Both the position numbers and the translations under genes were made by a program. Below, piece after piece: positions 30,601 to 32,861 of a stretch of DNA of 32,861 nt (positions are counted from its first letter, which is position 1; each line of letters starts with the position of its first letter). Below the pieces are notes generated by a model, which made no database searches, had not been told where the DNA came from, and saw nothing but the letters and a program-made list of their open reading frames with translations. Source of the stretch: Schoenoplectus triqueter (taxonomy: Eukaryota; Streptophyta; Magnoliopsida; Poales; Cyperaceae). Where the stretch lies: NCBI GenBank assembly GCA_964058805.1, contig CAXKVV010000153.1, positions 1 through 32,861 of the forward strand, in the 5' to 3' direction.

Positions 30601-30754
30601 AAAATATTCAAACCCACTTTCAAGAGGTGAATAAAATAATGTGATATGCTTTAGGCTGTTACAGTGTGTGTGTGTTTAAAATATTCAAACTCAGTTTCAT
30701 GAGGTGAATAAAATAACGTGGTAGGCTTTAGGCTCTTACAGTGTATATGTATAT
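30601..30754 (+). repeat. Tandem duplication of a 77 bp unit
   Basis: Copy 1 starts at 30601 and copy 2 at 30678, both beginning 'aaaatattcaaac' and sharing 'gaggtgaataaaataa' and 'ctttaggct', with about 10 differences. A partial third copy ('gaataaaataatgtgata') precedes them at about 30555. Each unit ends in a short TG or TA dinucleotide run. Confidence 0.88.
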
Positions 30755-32861
30755 GTTTAATGATTGCTGAAGCCATGAAGAATCAAAACAGTCGTGTCGA
30801 TATGACACTACATAAACAGAAGCATGCGGCCATCACTATTGTTATTTGTTAATACCTGGCCACCCAATAGTTAAGGAGACCCTTATCCCAGTAATTATTT
30901 CAAAATTTTTTAAAAAAGAACTGAACAAATACAGCACTTAATGTTATCGGCAATATTTGACCATACAAACTCTCCAATAAGATATGTCGAATTAAATTTC
31001 TAATAATTGTGATTTAAGTTCACAAAAATGATTCTTGTAAATATTAGTTTATTTATACAGGTTGGATTAATTATTGACTTAAGTTTGGATTAATTTATTT
31101 AGGACCATTATTGACAATACAAAATCTCCAGGTTGGGTTAATTTTGAGGATCCCTTGTTTAATAGCTGTATAGCTGTAGCAAAGATATAATAAAAATTTT
31201 AAATTATTTTAATGCACCAAATAGAAATGATTGAAGATGAAATAAAGTTAAACATATCTATATATATTTTAAAATAATTAAATAATTTTTTTAACATTTT
31301 TTACGTAAATTATTTCATCTATTTACTTCACTATTATCAAATACCACTCTATTTAATTGACTTTTAACTTTTGCTATACTCATCAAACGTAAAGATATTT
31401 GTAAGATTATAATCAAACCATGCATTCTTTTTTGTTTTAATTGGGCCATGTAGGTCCTCAAAATTTGTATTGCCAACATTTTTTCACTTGACTATTTAGA
31501 AACACGTGCTTGGACCTAGGCCAGCCGAAAAAAAGGTGAAAATTGTAAGTTGACTATGCATATTGCATTGGTAGTTGCACTACCTCCATCAAATTAAAAA
31601 GTCACACTTTTTGTTCAACATTAAATAAAAAAGACTTTCTATATATCAATCACGATATATAATTAAACGCCCATTCTGTACGAACACTCATTTTAGAGGG
31701 TTCAGTGATATAAGTTTGGTGTACAAATTTATTTTTTAATTTACTTTCTAAAAGAAAAGAAAGTGGTAGCCCCCCAAAAAAGAAAAAAAAATGTATACAT
31801 TTAAAAATTAATAATTAAAAATATAAATTTAATATTTTTTTCTATGATAGATAGTATGCTCGTAAAAATTTATAATTTCTAAAGTCAATCATATATAGTT
31901 AATTAGATTCATGTTTTTTTGCTACTATTTATTCTAATACAAAATGAAATCTAAACCTTATGAATTTTTACAGTAATGCATTTAAAAAAAAATAAGATTA
32001 ACCATTTGAATCACAAATTTTAAAAATATAAACTAAAAAGATTAACCATTTGTAATTATTGTTCATTTTACAATATTAAATATGTAAAAGAGGAGATTGA
32101 TAATTTTTAACAATTGAATGTTAGACAATTATGATATTTTTTTCAGAATTATATAGAGAAGAATTATTATTATATTATTGAAAATTTAAATTGGTGAAAT
32201 TTGAAAACTGAATACTAATCTCTTGAGATTTTTAAAGTTGTCATATAGCAAGACATCTCTGTAGAAATTTACAAGGGTGCCGAGGAAGGAATTTGGTCAT
32301 CATGTACTGAAGTGCTGAGACATTTTGGACACGAAAGTTTTGAGTCCCTAAAGTGTAAAGCGCTAGAATTAATTAATGCATAGCAAGAGGTCAATGTCTC
32401 TATTTTTTGCAAATGAAGGTATTTCAATCCGGATCATCGGATTAAAATGGACGGATCAAATTGATTCGGCCGTTTGAAATTTTAGAATGTTCTTTTAGAT
32501 AAATTGAATATGTTTGTTCTAGTTCAACAATTTAACGTTGAACCAAAGAGTAAATGAAGACTATTTTATGCTTTTCTCTCGGCTAAATATGTACATCTAA
32601 CATTTGTGAAATAACGTCTAAATTAAGGAAGTAGTGAATTTCAAATTTTCAATAATTTTTTTAATCGAATTAAATACAAAATTTTAATTTAATTTATAGT
32701 GGCTTTCTAAATCAAAGTGCAACGATCGTCATTTAATTCGGTCTCAACAAATGCTAAATAGATAAGAGGAAACTGATAGCTTCACTGTGTTTAACTTTAT
32801 CATCATGAGCCACTACATAGTGGCGTTGTAGTAAAGCTGTAATTGCTGTCTGGATCTTTGC
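30755..32861. other. Intergenic to window edge, no gene seen
   Basis: AT-rich sequence with no coding frame or paired terminal repeats. A 'ctacctccatca' phrase at about 31580 resembles a Stowaway MITE end but has no partner. Confidence 0.5.

Noticed and set aside
31580..31640. Stowaway MITE end ('ctacctccatca')
   Set aside because: No matching inverted end or TA duplication could be found downstream.

Overview
This window looks like nuclear DNA of a flowering plant, probably a eudicot. It is strongly AT-rich, with one intron-rich gene (13 exons, all GT-AG introns) set among many small DNA-transposon relics and simple repeats. There are no bacterial-style operons, no convincing rRNA or tRNA genes, and no retrotransposon coding sequence that I could recognise.

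The only gene I can support is on the + strand, from the ATG at 11254 to the TGA at 20331. Joining 13 exons by hand gives 2619 nt, or 872 amino acids. The protein has an N-terminal DUSP domain, a ubiquitin-like segment, and a complete USP/C19 deubiquitinase catalytic domain (Cys box, QHDSQE box, two finger CxxC pairs, His box, FDD box). Length and N-terminus fit plant UBP8, one of the DUSP-containing UBPs related to UBP5 and UBP9/10/11. It is not the ortholog of yeast Ubp8.

The left flank (1-10.2 kb) has no gene I recognise. It holds a truncated Mutator-type MITE (1433-1706), a five-copy minisatellite, a foldback element, a 3 x 45 bp tandem repeat with a separate inverted copy, a 103 bp duplication beside a G16 run, a Mutator-type MITE (5484-5855), and three hAT-like elements (6187-7059, 7091-7626, 8007-8271). 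The element at 7091-7626 has a perfect 8-bp target duplication. A short coding-like fragment with an internal stop lies at 10208-10426, just upstream of the UBP8 promoter and CT-rich leader.

Within the gene, intron 2 carries a 402 bp near-perfect foldback element (two 182 bp arms). The arms differ at 17 positions, and 16 of these are transitions. Exon 6 has a CAGCAG tandem splice acceptor.

The right flank (20.3-32.9 kb) has a T21G16 run just after the gene, a foldback element with a duplicated end, a 2.1 kb Mutator-type element with a perfect 9-bp target duplication and GC-richer cargo (22084-24170), a complete 391 bp MITE related to the one at 1433 (24735-25125), a CACTA-like terminal region (26800-27220), an ACGTGT-rich repeat region (29399-29992), and several tandem duplications. 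I found no second gene. The most interesting items are the intronic hairpin element, the 2.1 kb cargo-bearing element, and the set of elements with clean target-site duplications.
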